6,691 nt of DNA, taken from the NCBI GenBank assembly GCA_945865705.1, contig CAMBEY010000162.1, positions 1-6,691 on the forward strand, written 5' to 3'. Within the stretch, counting starts at the first letter, position 1. Every line of letters begins with the position of its first letter. The notes beneath the pieces are model-generated. The model saw only the letters and a program-made list of their open reading frames with translations. It was not told the DNA's origin and made no database searches. The stretch is from Candidatus Sulfopaludibacter sp. SbA3. Lineage in GTDB: Bacteria; Acidobacteriota; Terriglobia; 2-12-FULL-54-10. The position numbers and the translations under genes were made by a program. This document shows, one piece after another, positions 1 to 6,159 of this stretch.

Positions 1-1
1 T

Positions 2-112
2 ATTGACTTCTCTCTTGGGGATCAAAATATCGCAGGACTGCGGCGGTTTTATCAACTTGCTCACGAGTTGGGTCTTACTCCAGCCAGCAAGGAAATTTCG
101 TTCGTAAGTTAG
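2..112 (+). CDS. mqnA: C-terminal end of a probable chorismate dehydratase (MqnA/MqnD family), 5' end outside window
   Basis: Frame 2 of the plus strand is open from the window edge to a TAG at 110-112 and encodes the last 36 residues of a protein, starting IDFSLGDQNIAGLRRFYQLA and continuing to a short polar tail. The pattern of a Gly-Asp/Glu turn followed by an amphipathic helix (AGLRRFYQLAHELGL) resembles the C-terminal helix of MqnA-type enzymes, which convert chorismate to 3-enolpyruvylbenzoate in the futalosine route to menaquinone. The fragment contains no catalytic residue, so the assignment rests on tail resemblance only. The gene is convergent with the modA-like gene, the stop codons being 22 bases apart. 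It is the only plus-strand gene in the window. Confidence 0.5.
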   Translation: MDFSLGDQNIAGLRRFYQLAHELGLTPASKEISFVS

Positions 113-124
113 TTGTGTACTAGC

Positions 125-144
125 CCCGCCCGCGTTAAGGCGGG
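125..144. terminator. GC-rich stem-loop between convergent gene ends
   Basis: CCCGCC (125-130) pairs with GGCGGG (139-144) around an 8-base loop; an alternative register pairs CCCGC (129-133) with GCGGG (140-144). It lies 12 bases after the stop of the plus-strand gene, and its loop supplies the TAA stop of the minus-strand modA-like gene (135-137). No T-tract follows on either strand, so it is a weak candidate for a bidirectional terminator or simply a transcript-end hairpin. Confidence 0.4.
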
Positions 145-1010
145 TCGTATCCTGATGCCCGCAGAATCTCTCGGCCCGGTCCGCGCAAAACGAACTCGGC
201 GAATCGCGCGGCATTCTGCTGTTGTGCTGAACTGGTCAGGATGCCCAGCGCCTGATCGATGGGCGCGAGTCCTGCACCGTCCAGCGGAATGATTGTTCCT
301 TGATCACGAAACACCAGTGAGTATGCGGTGAACGCCGCATCTGCGTTGCCGGTGGCGGCCATCTGCTTGGCAGCAGTTACATTTTCTGCGCGGACCAGCT
401 TGGGTTCAAGTTGATCCCACAACGAGTACGATCGCAGCAGTTGCTCCGCCGCAGCGCCGTAGGGGGCAACCTCCGGATTGGCGATGGCGATGAACCGGAC
501 CGAGTTATTTTCCAAATCACGCAGACTGCTGATGTTGCTCCTGCTGCCCGGCGGCACCCACAGGGCCAACTTCCCACGCGCATAAATCGCGCGGCTTTCC
601 GGCAATAGTTTGCCGTCCCTCACCAGCATGTCCACATGGCTGACATCTGCAGCGGCAAAGAGGTCGAACGCGGCTCCGTGCTCAATCTGCTGAGCCAACT
701 GTGCGGTCGCTCCGAAATTGAATTGGATGACGATTCCGGTCTGCTTCTTGAAGTCATCTCCGATTTGCTGGAACGCCTCGGAAAGATTGGACGCCGCTGC
801 GATCAATAATTGATCGCTCTGTTCGGGAGGATCAGGTGGCGCGTTTTTGCAGGAGAGCAGTGCCATCGACATGGTGCAGAGAAGCACGCGAGGAAGTAAC
901 GATACACTACATCGACTTCTGAAGAATTGGGAGGTTAGCGAATTGACAATCATCATCCAAAGAGCCATTGGGGGTCCCATTTTAGCAAACCAGTGTTCGG
1001 TTATGGACAT
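135..1010 (-). CDS. modA: ModA-like molybdate/oxyanion ABC transporter substrate-binding lipoprotein
   Basis: This encodes a periplasmic solute-binding protein of the ModA/PBP type-II fold, which in known members captures molybdate or tungstate and delivers it to a ModBC permease. Numbered from the outermost ATG (1010), the mature part starts LLIAAASNLSEAF (68-80). It also has QLAQQIEHGAAFDLFAAAD (104-122), the signature NPEVAPYG (178-185), ENVTAAKQ (209-216) and TGNADAAFTAY (220-230). S74, V211 and Y230 align by eye with E. coli ModA ligands Ser12, Val152 and Tyr170. The usual serine-rich second pocket loop reads FGATA (99-103). The segment before C54 (LLSC) is a lipobox, so membrane anchoring is likely. 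The start is uncertain: ATG codons at 1010, 980, 968, 956 and 953 are in frame; 968 has a GGGA six bases upstream, and 953 gives a more normal lipoprotein signal length. No modB or modC follows; the next gene is convergent. The upstream neighbour is DUF1028, 52 bases away. Confidence 0.85.
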   Translation of the reverse strand: MSITEHWFAKMGPPMALWMMIVNSLTSQFFRSRCSVSLLPRVLLCTMSMALLSCKNAPPDPPEQSDQLLIAAASNLSEAFQQIGDDFKKQTGIVIQFNFGATAQLAQQIEHGAAFDLFAAADVSHVDMLVRDGKLLPESRAIYARGKLALWVPPGSRSNISSLRDLENNSVRFIAIANPEVAPYGAAAEQLLRSYSLWDQLEPKLVRAENVTAAKQMAATGNADAAFTAYSLVFRDQGTIIPLDGAGLAPIDQALGILTSSAQQQNAARFAEFVLRGPGREILRASGYDPP

Positions 1011-1028
1011 CCGCCTGTGGTGGAATTA

Positions 1029-1060
1029 TGCCAATTATGACTTTATCTATTTGCCAATTA
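1029..1060. repeat. 9-base direct repeat in the AT-rich gap before modA
   Basis: TGCCAATTA occurs at 1029-1037 and again at 1052-1060 (read as TAATTGGCA on the coding strand), 23 bases start to start, about two helical turns. The pair fills much of the gap between the DUF1028 stop and the outermost modA start. Each copy contains TTGGCA, one base from a consensus -35 box, but no well-spaced -10 box was found. It could be an operator or promoter element; function is not shown. Confidence 0.35.
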
Positions 1061-1062
1061 CT

Positions 1063-2073
1063 TCAATATATTATCTGCAATTCTTTGTGTAGTTCTTCAA
1101 ATACAGGGTTCTTCGGCAGGTTCACCTTGTTCGCAGGATTCAACTCGGCGGCTTTTTTGAGTGCCACCACCGCCTCGGCCTTCTGACCTAGGCGCACGCT
1201 GATATTGGCTAGCGCCACCCACGCATTGTCATTCTCCGGCGAGGCATCGCGCGCAGCTTTTACCAATTCATAGGCGAGGTCTTGGCGGCGGTTGGCGAGA
1301 GCCGTGTTGGCTTCGGCGATGAGCTTGTTGGAGCGGTCCATGTTGACCAGCCGGCGCAGTTCCTTCAGCGGTTCGCGATGATCGTCCACGCGCAGATCGA
1401 GCGCGCGGTCGTTGTAACCAGACGGCCCGGCGTTGGGCTTGACGATGACGATGGCCGCGCCCTGCATTCCGCGCCAATCGCCGCCAGCGGCCTGTGCCGC
1501 GTCGAGCGCATCAAGGATTCTCCCAGACAGTGAGCCCTTCGACGACTCGATGCTCTTCATCATGGCGTCGAGTACCTGCGGCCCGGCAAGCGTGTTGCCC
1601 TCCACACAATACAGCTCGGTGCATTTGTGGCCCTTCCAATCAGTCGTGCCAGGACCCGTCCATGCCGCCGAGCGTCCTTGAAAATCGAGCATGGCGATCT
1701 GTCGGCGGTTCGCGCCGTCATCGCCCTTCACCATGAAGTCCATGGCCTCCTGCGGCGTCATGCCCGACTCGAGTAGCGTCATGCCCACCGCACCAAACAT
1801 GGGATTCGACACCGCCTGATGTGCGATCACGGCGAGTCCGCCGCGCGCGGTAACCACGCGATTGCCGGCGCCAAAGGCCTTCGACTGCACGCCCAGCCCC
1901 ATCTCGCCCGTGGCCGGATCGCGCACGATGAGCGAGTAGGTGCCCATCTCATTGGGATCTGGCAAGGGTGCCTCGGTATTCTGGGTGTGCAATGTCAGAG
2001 GTACGAGTGCGAGGGTGGCCAATACGTAAGCAGGCATCCTGGTCCTGGAACGCGGCATATTTTTCGTGGGCAT
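1063..2073 (-). CDS. Exported DUF1028 (Ntn-hydrolase-like) protein with C-terminal TPR region
   Basis: A 336-residue protein. Residues 1-33 form an export signal: basic PTKNMPRSRTR, then the hydrophobic AYVLATLALVPLTL. Residues about 43-235 match the DUF1028 family, with the entry motif GTYSLIVRDPATGEMGLGVQ (44-63), HQAVSNPMFGAVG (85-97), EGNTLAGPQVLDAM (158-171) and GGDWRGMQGAA (197-207). DUF1028 is placed by Pfam in the N-terminal-nucleophile hydrolase clan, but its reaction and substrate are unknown to me. T45 is the residue at the position where an Ntn nucleophile would sit; cleavage before it is not shown. Residues about 250-315 form two TPR-like helical pairs (AWVALANISVRLGQKAEAVVALKKAAELNPAN being the clearest). 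C151 and C156 could form a disulfide after export. The ATG at 2073 is supported by AGGAG eight bases upstream. The gene precedes modA, possibly in one transcript. Confidence 0.88.
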   Translation of the reverse strand: MPTKNMPRSRTRMPAYVLATLALVPLTLHTQNTEAPLPDPNEMGTYSLIVRDPATGEMGLGVQSKAFGAGNRVVTARGGLAVIAHQAVSNPMFGAVGMTLLESGMTPQEAMDFMVKGDDGANRRQIAMLDFQGRSAAWTGPGTTDWKGHKCTELYCVEGNTLAGPQVLDAMMKSIESSKGSLSGRILDALDAAQAAGGDWRGMQGAAIVIVKPNAGPSGYNDRALDLRVDDHREPLKELRRLVNMDRSNKLIAEANTALANRRQDLAYELVKAARDASPENDNAWVALANISVRLGQKAEAVVALKKAAELNPANKVNLPKNPVFEELHKELQIIY

Positions 2074-2111
2074 GGGTATTTCTCCTAGCCGGTCAAATAT
2101 GTATCGGCACT

Positions 2112-2141
2112 AGGATAGCGGAATTAGGCGAGTTCAAGTAA
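2112..2141 (-). promoter_or_regulatory. Candidate promoter for the DUF1028 gene
   Basis: On the minus strand TTACTT (plus 2136-2141) and TATCCT (plus 2112-2117) are separated by 18 bases, with the -10 box ending about 38 bases before the ATG at 2073. The match to sigma-70 consensus is only moderate. The position fits, because the preceding phosphatase gene ends at 2282 and the gap holds nothing else that looks coding. Confidence 0.22.
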
Positions 2142-2234
2142 GTGGACATTGGAGTGCAAGAGTTTGCAACCCCGCGCATCCCCCAAATGTGATGACGCGG
2201 CTACCTGCGTGTATCCGCATGGTGTTGTTCTGAT

Positions 2235-2251
2235 AGCCGCGTTAAGCGGCT
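2235..2251. terminator. Perfect stem-loop beyond the phosphatase gene
   Basis: AGCCGC (2235-2240) pairs perfectly with GCGGCT (2246-2251) around the loop GTTAA, starting about 30 bases past the phosphatase stop codon. In the plus orientation it is followed by TTCTTT, giving a terminator-like tail; in the minus orientation, the direction of the surrounding genes, there is no T-tract. It shares the 10-base core CCGCGTTAAG with the stem-loop at 125-144. The rest of the gap 2074-2281 shows no gene. Confidence 0.45.
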
Positions 2252-2281
2252 TTCTTTGCGCGGGCTTTCGCCGGTACGGCT

Positions 2282-4981
2282 CTAGCGCGATTTGGTCTTG
2301 ATGTTCGCGACGTTGCTGTAGATCGAGTAGCCGGATGTGTTCCAGGCGCGCAGGCGGAAGTAGTAGCGCATGTTGCGGTTCAGTCCCGTGGCGGAGAAGG
2401 TGGTGGAGTCGGCGGCTTGTGGCGGCGTCAGCGTCGTCCAGTTGCTGCCGTTGGTGGAGCGCTCAATGATGAAATTGTCTTCATTGCCGGAGTTGTCCGT
2501 CCAGTGCAGATCAATGCGCGAAGAGGAGACGGAAGTGAGCAGCAGCGAAGTTGGCGCGGCGGGTGGGCCGTTCAGCGTGGTCGCGTTCGCCGTGACGCTG
2601 TAGCCGGAGTTGCCTCCGGCGTTGTAGGCGCGCACGCGATAGGCATACGGCGTGCCTGCGGCGAGTCCGGTGTTCGAGAAGCTGGTAACGTCCCCCGCCA
2701 CAGTGGCGATTTCGACAAACGCGCCGCCGTTGGAGGATCGCTCGATGCGGGTGCCGTCTTCGTTGCTGCTGTTGTCGGTCCAGGTGAGGTCAATTTGGCT
2801 GTTAGAGATGGCCGTGGCGACCAGACCGTCGGGTGGGACCGGTGCGTTGGGCAGCGTTGTGGCGCTGACCGGGCTGGTGAAGACGGAATCGCTTGACCCG
2901 CTCGTAGCGCGCACGCGGTAGATGTAGAGCGTATTCGCGTTCAGCAAAGTGTTGCTGAATGATGTGGCGTTCGCGGCGCCGAGCGAAATTTGCGTGAAAT
3001 TCGCGCCGCCGTCGCTGGAGCGCTCGATCTTGAAGCCGGTCTCGTTCGTCGAGTTGTCGGTCCAGCTGAGATTGATCTGGGTGCTCGACACCGCCGTGGC
3101 TGACAGCGCGCTGGGCGCGTTCGGCGCTCCGGACTGCGTGCTAGACGATGCCGTGTTGCTGTAGGCCGAATTCCCGGCGGCGTTATAAGCTCGCACGCGA
3201 TAGGTGAAAAGCGTGGAGGCACTCAGCCCGGTGTTTGCATATGCCGCGACGCTGGCGCCCACGGTGGCGATCTCCGCGAAGTTGACGCCGTCGATGGAGT
3301 GCTCAATTCTGAAGCCGGTTTCGTTGGTCGAGTTGTCCGTCCAGGCGAGATTGATCTGGCTGGCGGAGATCGCAGTGGCGTCCAGCGCGGTGGGAGCGCT
3401 GGGTGTACCCGAGACAACCACATGCGTGATCGCCTGCACATCGGCCGGAGCAATGTTGGCGGCCTGTACTGTGAAGTTGTATGTCCCCGCCGTGGTGGGT
3501 GTGCCGTAGTAGGTACCGGTCGGATGGAACGTCATGCCCGGCGGCAGCGTGCCGGAGACATGCGACCACACGATGGGCTCGTCGCCCGTGGCGGTGAAGG
3601 AAGCGGAGTAGGGCGTGTTGCGCACGGCGTCAGGAATGGTTGTGGTGGTGATGTTCGGCGGGACGGTGTTGCCCACGTCGATCTTTTGAATCGTGAAGTA
3701 GTCGCCGATGGCGCCGGTGTCGCGCAGATACTTGGCGTGCAGAGTGTTGCCTTCCACGTCCAGCACCATCGAGCCTACATTGTTCAGCGAGATGAACATC
3801 GCCTGATGATTCAGCGTGCCGCCGCTGGCTTGGCCGGAGCTGCCGGGCACGGCATAGACCGCACCGGCATGCGGCGCCTGAGGGTCGGAGGAAAGTTTTT
3901 TGTAGGAACCGCTGTCCACTCCCGGCCGCCCGCCGCCGGACTGTTTCTTATGCGCTTCGGTGAACGTGCTGGAAAGGCCGTAGTGGCCGTCGATCAGGAA
4001 GCTGCGCTCGTAGGAGTGGCTGTGTCCGCCGAGGATCAGGTCCACGCCGCCGGCCTCCAGAATCGGCAGCGCGTTCACGCGCATGTCGATTAGGTTCGAC
4101 TCGGTGTCAGAGTCGTGTGAGCCCTTGGTATAAGGCGGATGGTGCCAAAAAGCGATGATCCAGGGCTTGCTGGTGGAGTTGAGATCGTTTTGCAGCCAGG
4201 TGAGCATGGCCGAGCCCGCCGCGCGGCTGCTGCCGTAGGAGTCCAGGCAGATGAAGTGGATGTCGCCGTAGTCAAAGGAGTAGTAGGCCTCCGTGCCGGA
4301 TGCCATGCCGCCGGCCTCGCCTGCCGTGGGCATGGAAAAAATGTTGTAGTAAACGGGCACGCCGCCCGATGTCGCGCTTTCATGGTTGCCGCGCGTGGAC
4401 CACAGCGCGCTCTTGCGCAGCATCTCGGGATACATGTTGAAGACGGCCGCCTGATACTCCGCGTCGGTGCCGGTGTTGTAGGCGTTGTCGCCGAGCATCA
4501 GCCACAGGTCGGTGTGGCGCGCGCCGGTGAAGCGGTAGTAAGCGTTGCGCACATTCTGTTGTTCGGTGCTGAGAGTTCCGGCGTCGCCCAGTATCCACAG
4601 GCGCGTGGGCTTGCCGGCGGATGGCGCGGTCAGGAAGAAATGATCGGGACCGGAGGTCAGCGTCTCCGAAGTGGAGCCGACGGAATACCAGTAAGTGGTG
4701 TTCGGTGAAAGTCCGGTCAGGGTGATCTCGTGCTCGGTTACCGAGGACGCGTTGTCCAGTGTGGACGTTAGCGAACCGGGCGCGGTGCCGTAACGCACGC
4801 GACTATTCGTCGCCACGTCGCTGCGCCAGCGCAGCACCATGCTGGTGGGCGTGCCGATCTGCAGGTATGGTCCGCGTGTCAGCGTGGCGGCGGCCAGATG
4901 CATGGTGCCGGCCAGCGCCAGCGTGATGAGCAGCGCTGCGACGGCCCCGTGCTTCCTGATGCGGTCAGTTTGAATCTGCAT
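2282..4981 (-). CDS. Secreted purple-acid-phosphatase-like metallophosphoesterase with putative-Ig domain and four FN3 repeats
   Basis: An 899-residue exported phosphoesterase; the family hydrolyses phosphomonoesters with a dinuclear metal centre. Numbering is from ATG 4981, chosen over an in-frame TTG at 4996 because GGGGGAA sits six bases upstream of it. Residues 1-32 are a signal peptide (IRKHG, then AVAALLITLALAGTMHLAAA). Residues about 33-120 are the FN3-like PAP N-terminal domain. Residues about 125-365 are the catalytic domain with the full ligand set: GDAG (D133), GDNAY (D165, Y168), GNHE (N199), HH (280-281) and GGHSHSYER (H320, H322). The Tyr in GDxxY is the iron-binding tyrosine typical of PAPs. 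A C-terminal PAP segment runs to about 435. Residues about 440-525 look like a putative-Ig (He_PIG) domain (GTLPPGMTF, GTPTTAGTYNFTVQA), and 526-899 are four FN3 domains. There is no visible anchor or sorting signal. The TPR gene lies 40 bases upstream, so co-transcription is likely. Substrate is unknown. Confidence 0.92.
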   Translation of the reverse strand: MQIQTDRIRKHGAVAALLITLALAGTMHLAAATLTRGPYLQIGTPTSMVLRWRSDVATNSRVRYGTAPGSLTSTLDNASSVTEHEITLTGLSPNTTYWYSVGSTSETLTSGPDHFFLTAPSAGKPTRLWILGDAGTLSTEQQNVRNAYYRFTGARHTDLWLMLGDNAYNTGTDAEYQAAVFNMYPEMLRKSALWSTRGNHESATSGGVPVYYNIFSMPTAGEAGGMASGTEAYYSFDYGDIHFICLDSYGSSRAAGSAMLTWLQNDLNSTSKPWIIAFWHHPPYTKGSHDSDTESNLIDMRVNALPILEAGGVDLILGGHSHSYERSFLIDGHYGLSSTFTEAHKKQSGGGRPGVDSGSYKKLSSDPQAPHAGAVYAVPGSSGQASGGTLNHQAMFISLNNVGSMVLDVEGNTLHAKYLRDTGAIGDYFTIQKIDVGNTVPPNITTTTIPDAVRNTPYSASFTATGDEPIVWSHVSGTLPPGMTFHPTGTYYGTPTTAGTYNFTVQAANIAPADVQAITHVVVSGTPSAPTALDATAISASQINLAWTDNSTNETGFRIEHSIDGVNFAEIATVGASVAAYANTGLSASTLFTYRVRAYNAAGNSAYSNTASSSTQSGAPNAPSALSATAVSSTQINLSWTDNSTNETGFKIERSSDGGANFTQISLGAANATSFSNTLLNANTLYIYRVRATSGSSDSVFTSPVSATTLPNAPVPPDGLVATAISNSQIDLTWTDNSSNEDGTRIERSSNGGAFVEIATVAGDVTSFSNTGLAAGTPYAYRVRAYNAGGNSGYSVTANATTLNGPPAAPTSLLLTSVSSSRIDLHWTDNSGNEDNFIIERSTNGSNWTTLTPPQAADSTTFSATGLNRNMRYYFRLRAWNTSGYSIYSNVANIKTKSR
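2285..3406 (-). repeat. Four tandem fibronectin type III modules within the phosphatase gene
   Basis: The 3' part of the phosphatase gene is a tandem array of four modules of 93-94 codons. The codons for TDNS recur at plus-strand positions near 2492, 2771, 3053 and 3332, giving periods of 279, 282 and 279 bases. Each module has the pattern ATAIS-x-x-x-I-x-L-x-WTDNS-x-NE, then IE-[RH]-S, F-x-x-T-x-L and YRVRA or close variants. They were named FN3 from the WTDNS and Y-x-(Y/F)-R-(V/L)-RA strands. Such modules usually act as spacers or carbohydrate/surface-binding units in secreted bacterial hydrolases. Confidence 0.85.
3407..3661 (-). other. Putative-Ig (He_PIG-like) linker domain coding segment of the phosphatase
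   Basis: Between the phosphatase domain and the FN3 array lie about 85 codons with features of the putative-Ig family: PPNITTTTIPDAVRNTPYSA at the start, then a short WSHVSGTLPPGMTFHPTG segment and a closing GTPTTAGTYNFTVQA. This fits an Ig-like beta-sandwich found as a repeat in surface proteins. It is a domain within the gene, not a separate gene. Confidence 0.7.
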
Positions 4982-5021
4982 GATTGCTTCCCCCAATTAA
5001 GAAACACGGTGCTGCGTTTGA

Positions 5022-5915
5022 TTACTTTTCGTGCAACGAGTTCCTGGCTGTATGCTTTGCCTCCGCCAGTTGCTGCAGGCGGCTACGAACTTGCCTTTCG
5101 ATCTGTTGCGTCGCCGCCGTGTTGCGATGCCGCGCCGACAGAGATGCAATTTTTTCGAGCGCCAGTTGGAATGCCTCGTGCGCTTCGCTGGTGCGGCCGG
5201 ATTGCAGAAGGATTTCGCCGCGGCGGGCCAGCCATGATTCCGGGCGCGCGGCGGCGGCGGCGAGCTGATCCACACGCGCCAGCGCGGCATCGTAGCGCTG
5301 TAGGCGCAGCTCCAGGTCCAGCGCAGGCTGGATCAGGCTGACGATGGGGCCAAGCCTCGCGATGCCTGTGTCGAGGCTCTGGATGGCAATATCGAAATAT
5401 TCATTGCCGGCGGACTCGTAGGCTGCCACGCGATACAGGAAAACGTCGGGCGAGGGCGCGGTGGAAAAATCAATCGCCAGGGTGAACTCGCTGGCGGCTT
5501 CGAGCGGACGTTCCAGCGCGACCAGGAGCTTTCCGCGGACTTCGTGAGCCAGCGCGGCGAGTTGCCCTGCGGGATTGCTTGCGAGATAGCGATCAAGCGA
5601 TGACAGGCCCAGTGCGGGTTTCCGCCACTCAAGATAGTTGCGGGCGCGGGCCAAGTGAACCAGAGTGAGCGAGGGGTCGAGCTTCTCGGCCTGGGCGAAG
5701 TCATCGCCTGCGAACAGAAACAACTCGACGTTGCGGTGCAGTTCGCCGCGCTTCAGAAAGAGCTGGGCGTCGCTCGGGCGGGCTGCAATCTCGGCGGTGA
5801 CTTCGTCAATCTGCCCGCCCAGATCGCCATGTGCCAGCAGCGGCAGCGGCTGAACGAATTGCAGTGCAGTGAAGAGCGCGAACAGCAAACCGCGCATCAT
5901 GAATAAGCTGTTCAT
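5022..5915 (-). CDS. Exported tetratricopeptide-repeat protein, partner gene of the phosphatase
   Basis: A 297-residue protein read from the ATG at 5915. That start is preferred over the longer frame beginning at 6023 because GGAAG lies eight bases upstream and a signal peptide follows at once (MNSLFMMRGLLFALFTALQF, with a likely cut near LLA-HG at 28-29). The mature part begins HGDLGGQIDEVTAEIAARPSDAQL and continues as helical TPR-like pairs: the clearest are 50-83 (LFLKRGELHRN ... DDFAQAEKLDPS) and 226-262 (ESWLARRGEILLQSGRTSEAHEAFQLALEK), with degenerate units around 84-200. There is no enzymatic motif, so a scaffolding or protein-binding role in the periplasm is inferred. The stop lies 40 bases before the phosphatase ATG, which suggests one transcript and perhaps a joint function. 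I do not recognise a named family beyond TPR. Confidence 0.82.
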   Translation of the reverse strand: MNSLFMMRGLLFALFTALQFVQPLPLLAHGDLGGQIDEVTAEIAARPSDAQLFLKRGELHRNVELFLFAGDDFAQAEKLDPSLTLVHLARARNYLEWRKPALGLSSLDRYLASNPAGQLAALAHEVRGKLLVALERPLEAASEFTLAIDFSTAPSPDVFLYRVAAYESAGNEYFDIAIQSLDTGIARLGPIVSLIQPALDLELRLQRYDAALARVDQLAAAAARPESWLARRGEILLQSGRTSEAHEAFQLALEKIASLSARHRNTAATQQIERQVRSRLQQLAEAKHTARNSLHEK

Positions 5916-6021
5916 GGAGCGAACTTCCTTCCCAGGCTTGCCGAGAGACTCTGTGCTCTCCCTATCCCCGACGGGCTCTAGATTCCTGCAAGCCGCTGCG
6001 GTCCTGTCCAAGTCAAGAGCC

Positions 6022-6050
6022 ATTATGGTACCTGACCATGCACATGGGAA
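6022..6050 (-). promoter_or_regulatory. Candidate promoter for the TPR-phosphatase unit
   Basis: On the minus strand TTCCCA (plus 6045-6050) and CATAAT (plus 6022-6027) are exactly 17 bases apart. The -10 box differs from consensus at one base and the -35 box at two. Transcription would begin near 6015, leaving a leader of about 100 bases before the ATG at 5915. The site lies between the receptor-gene terminator and the TPR start, where a promoter is expected. Confidence 0.33.
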
Positions 6051-6109
6051 TGGAACTACAGTCTTAGTAGTACTGGGACCCTGTTAACTACCTGATTAAT
6101 ACCCGAACT

Positions 6110-6143
6110 CGAGGGGGAGCTATTCCGAGGGGGGGATTCCGAG
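6110..6143. repeat. Short interleaved direct repeats upstream of the TPR gene
   Basis: CGAGGGGG occurs at 6110-6117 and 6126-6133, and ATTCCGAG at 6122-6129 and 6136-6143, making an imperfect tandem repeat of about 16 bases. It lies just upstream of the candidate promoter for the TPR-phosphatase unit and just past the receptor terminator. It might be an operator or a replication-slippage product; nothing shows which. Confidence 0.35.
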
Positions 6144-6159
6144 AGCCTAGTAAAACACG

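Noticed and set aside
1011..1062. ModE-type operator upstream of modA
   Set aside because: The repeat is direct (TAATTGGCA twice), not the inverted TATAT-type sequence known for ModE, so ModE control is not supported.
847..1092. Plus-strand open frame of 81 codons across the modA start and the gap
   Set aside because: It is antisense to the signal-peptide region of modA and runs through the AT-rich gap without recognisable protein features.
2285..3406. CRISPR-like or intergenic repeat array suggested by the regular spacing
   Set aside because: The 279-282 base period is a multiple of three and lies in an open frame. It comes from FN3 protein modules.
3299..4093. Long plus-strand open frame of 264 codons inside the phosphatase gene
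   Set aside because: It is antisense to the catalytic, Ig and first FN3 regions. Its translation is rich in Gly, Arg and Val without domain motifs, as expected for the shadow of a GC-rich gene.
4139..4708. Plus-strand open frame of 189 codons over the phosphatase catalytic domain
   Set aside because: It is antisense to the conserved metal-binding motifs, has no recognisable motif and no convincing ribosome binding site.
4982..4996. TTG start giving a phosphatase five residues longer
   Set aside because: The GGGGGAA ribosome binding site lies inside that extension, six bases before the ATG at 4981, so the ATG is the better start.
5943..5960. GAGAG/CTCTC hairpin in the leader of the TPR gene
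   Set aside because: A five-base stem with an eight-base loop is too common in such sequence to be called a riboswitch or attenuator without further support.
5916..6023. N-terminal extension of the TPR protein from the ATG at 6023
   Set aside because: The extra 36 residues are polar and would bury the signal peptide. A good ribosome binding site and a signal peptide mark the ATG at 5915, and the extension overlaps the candidate promoter.
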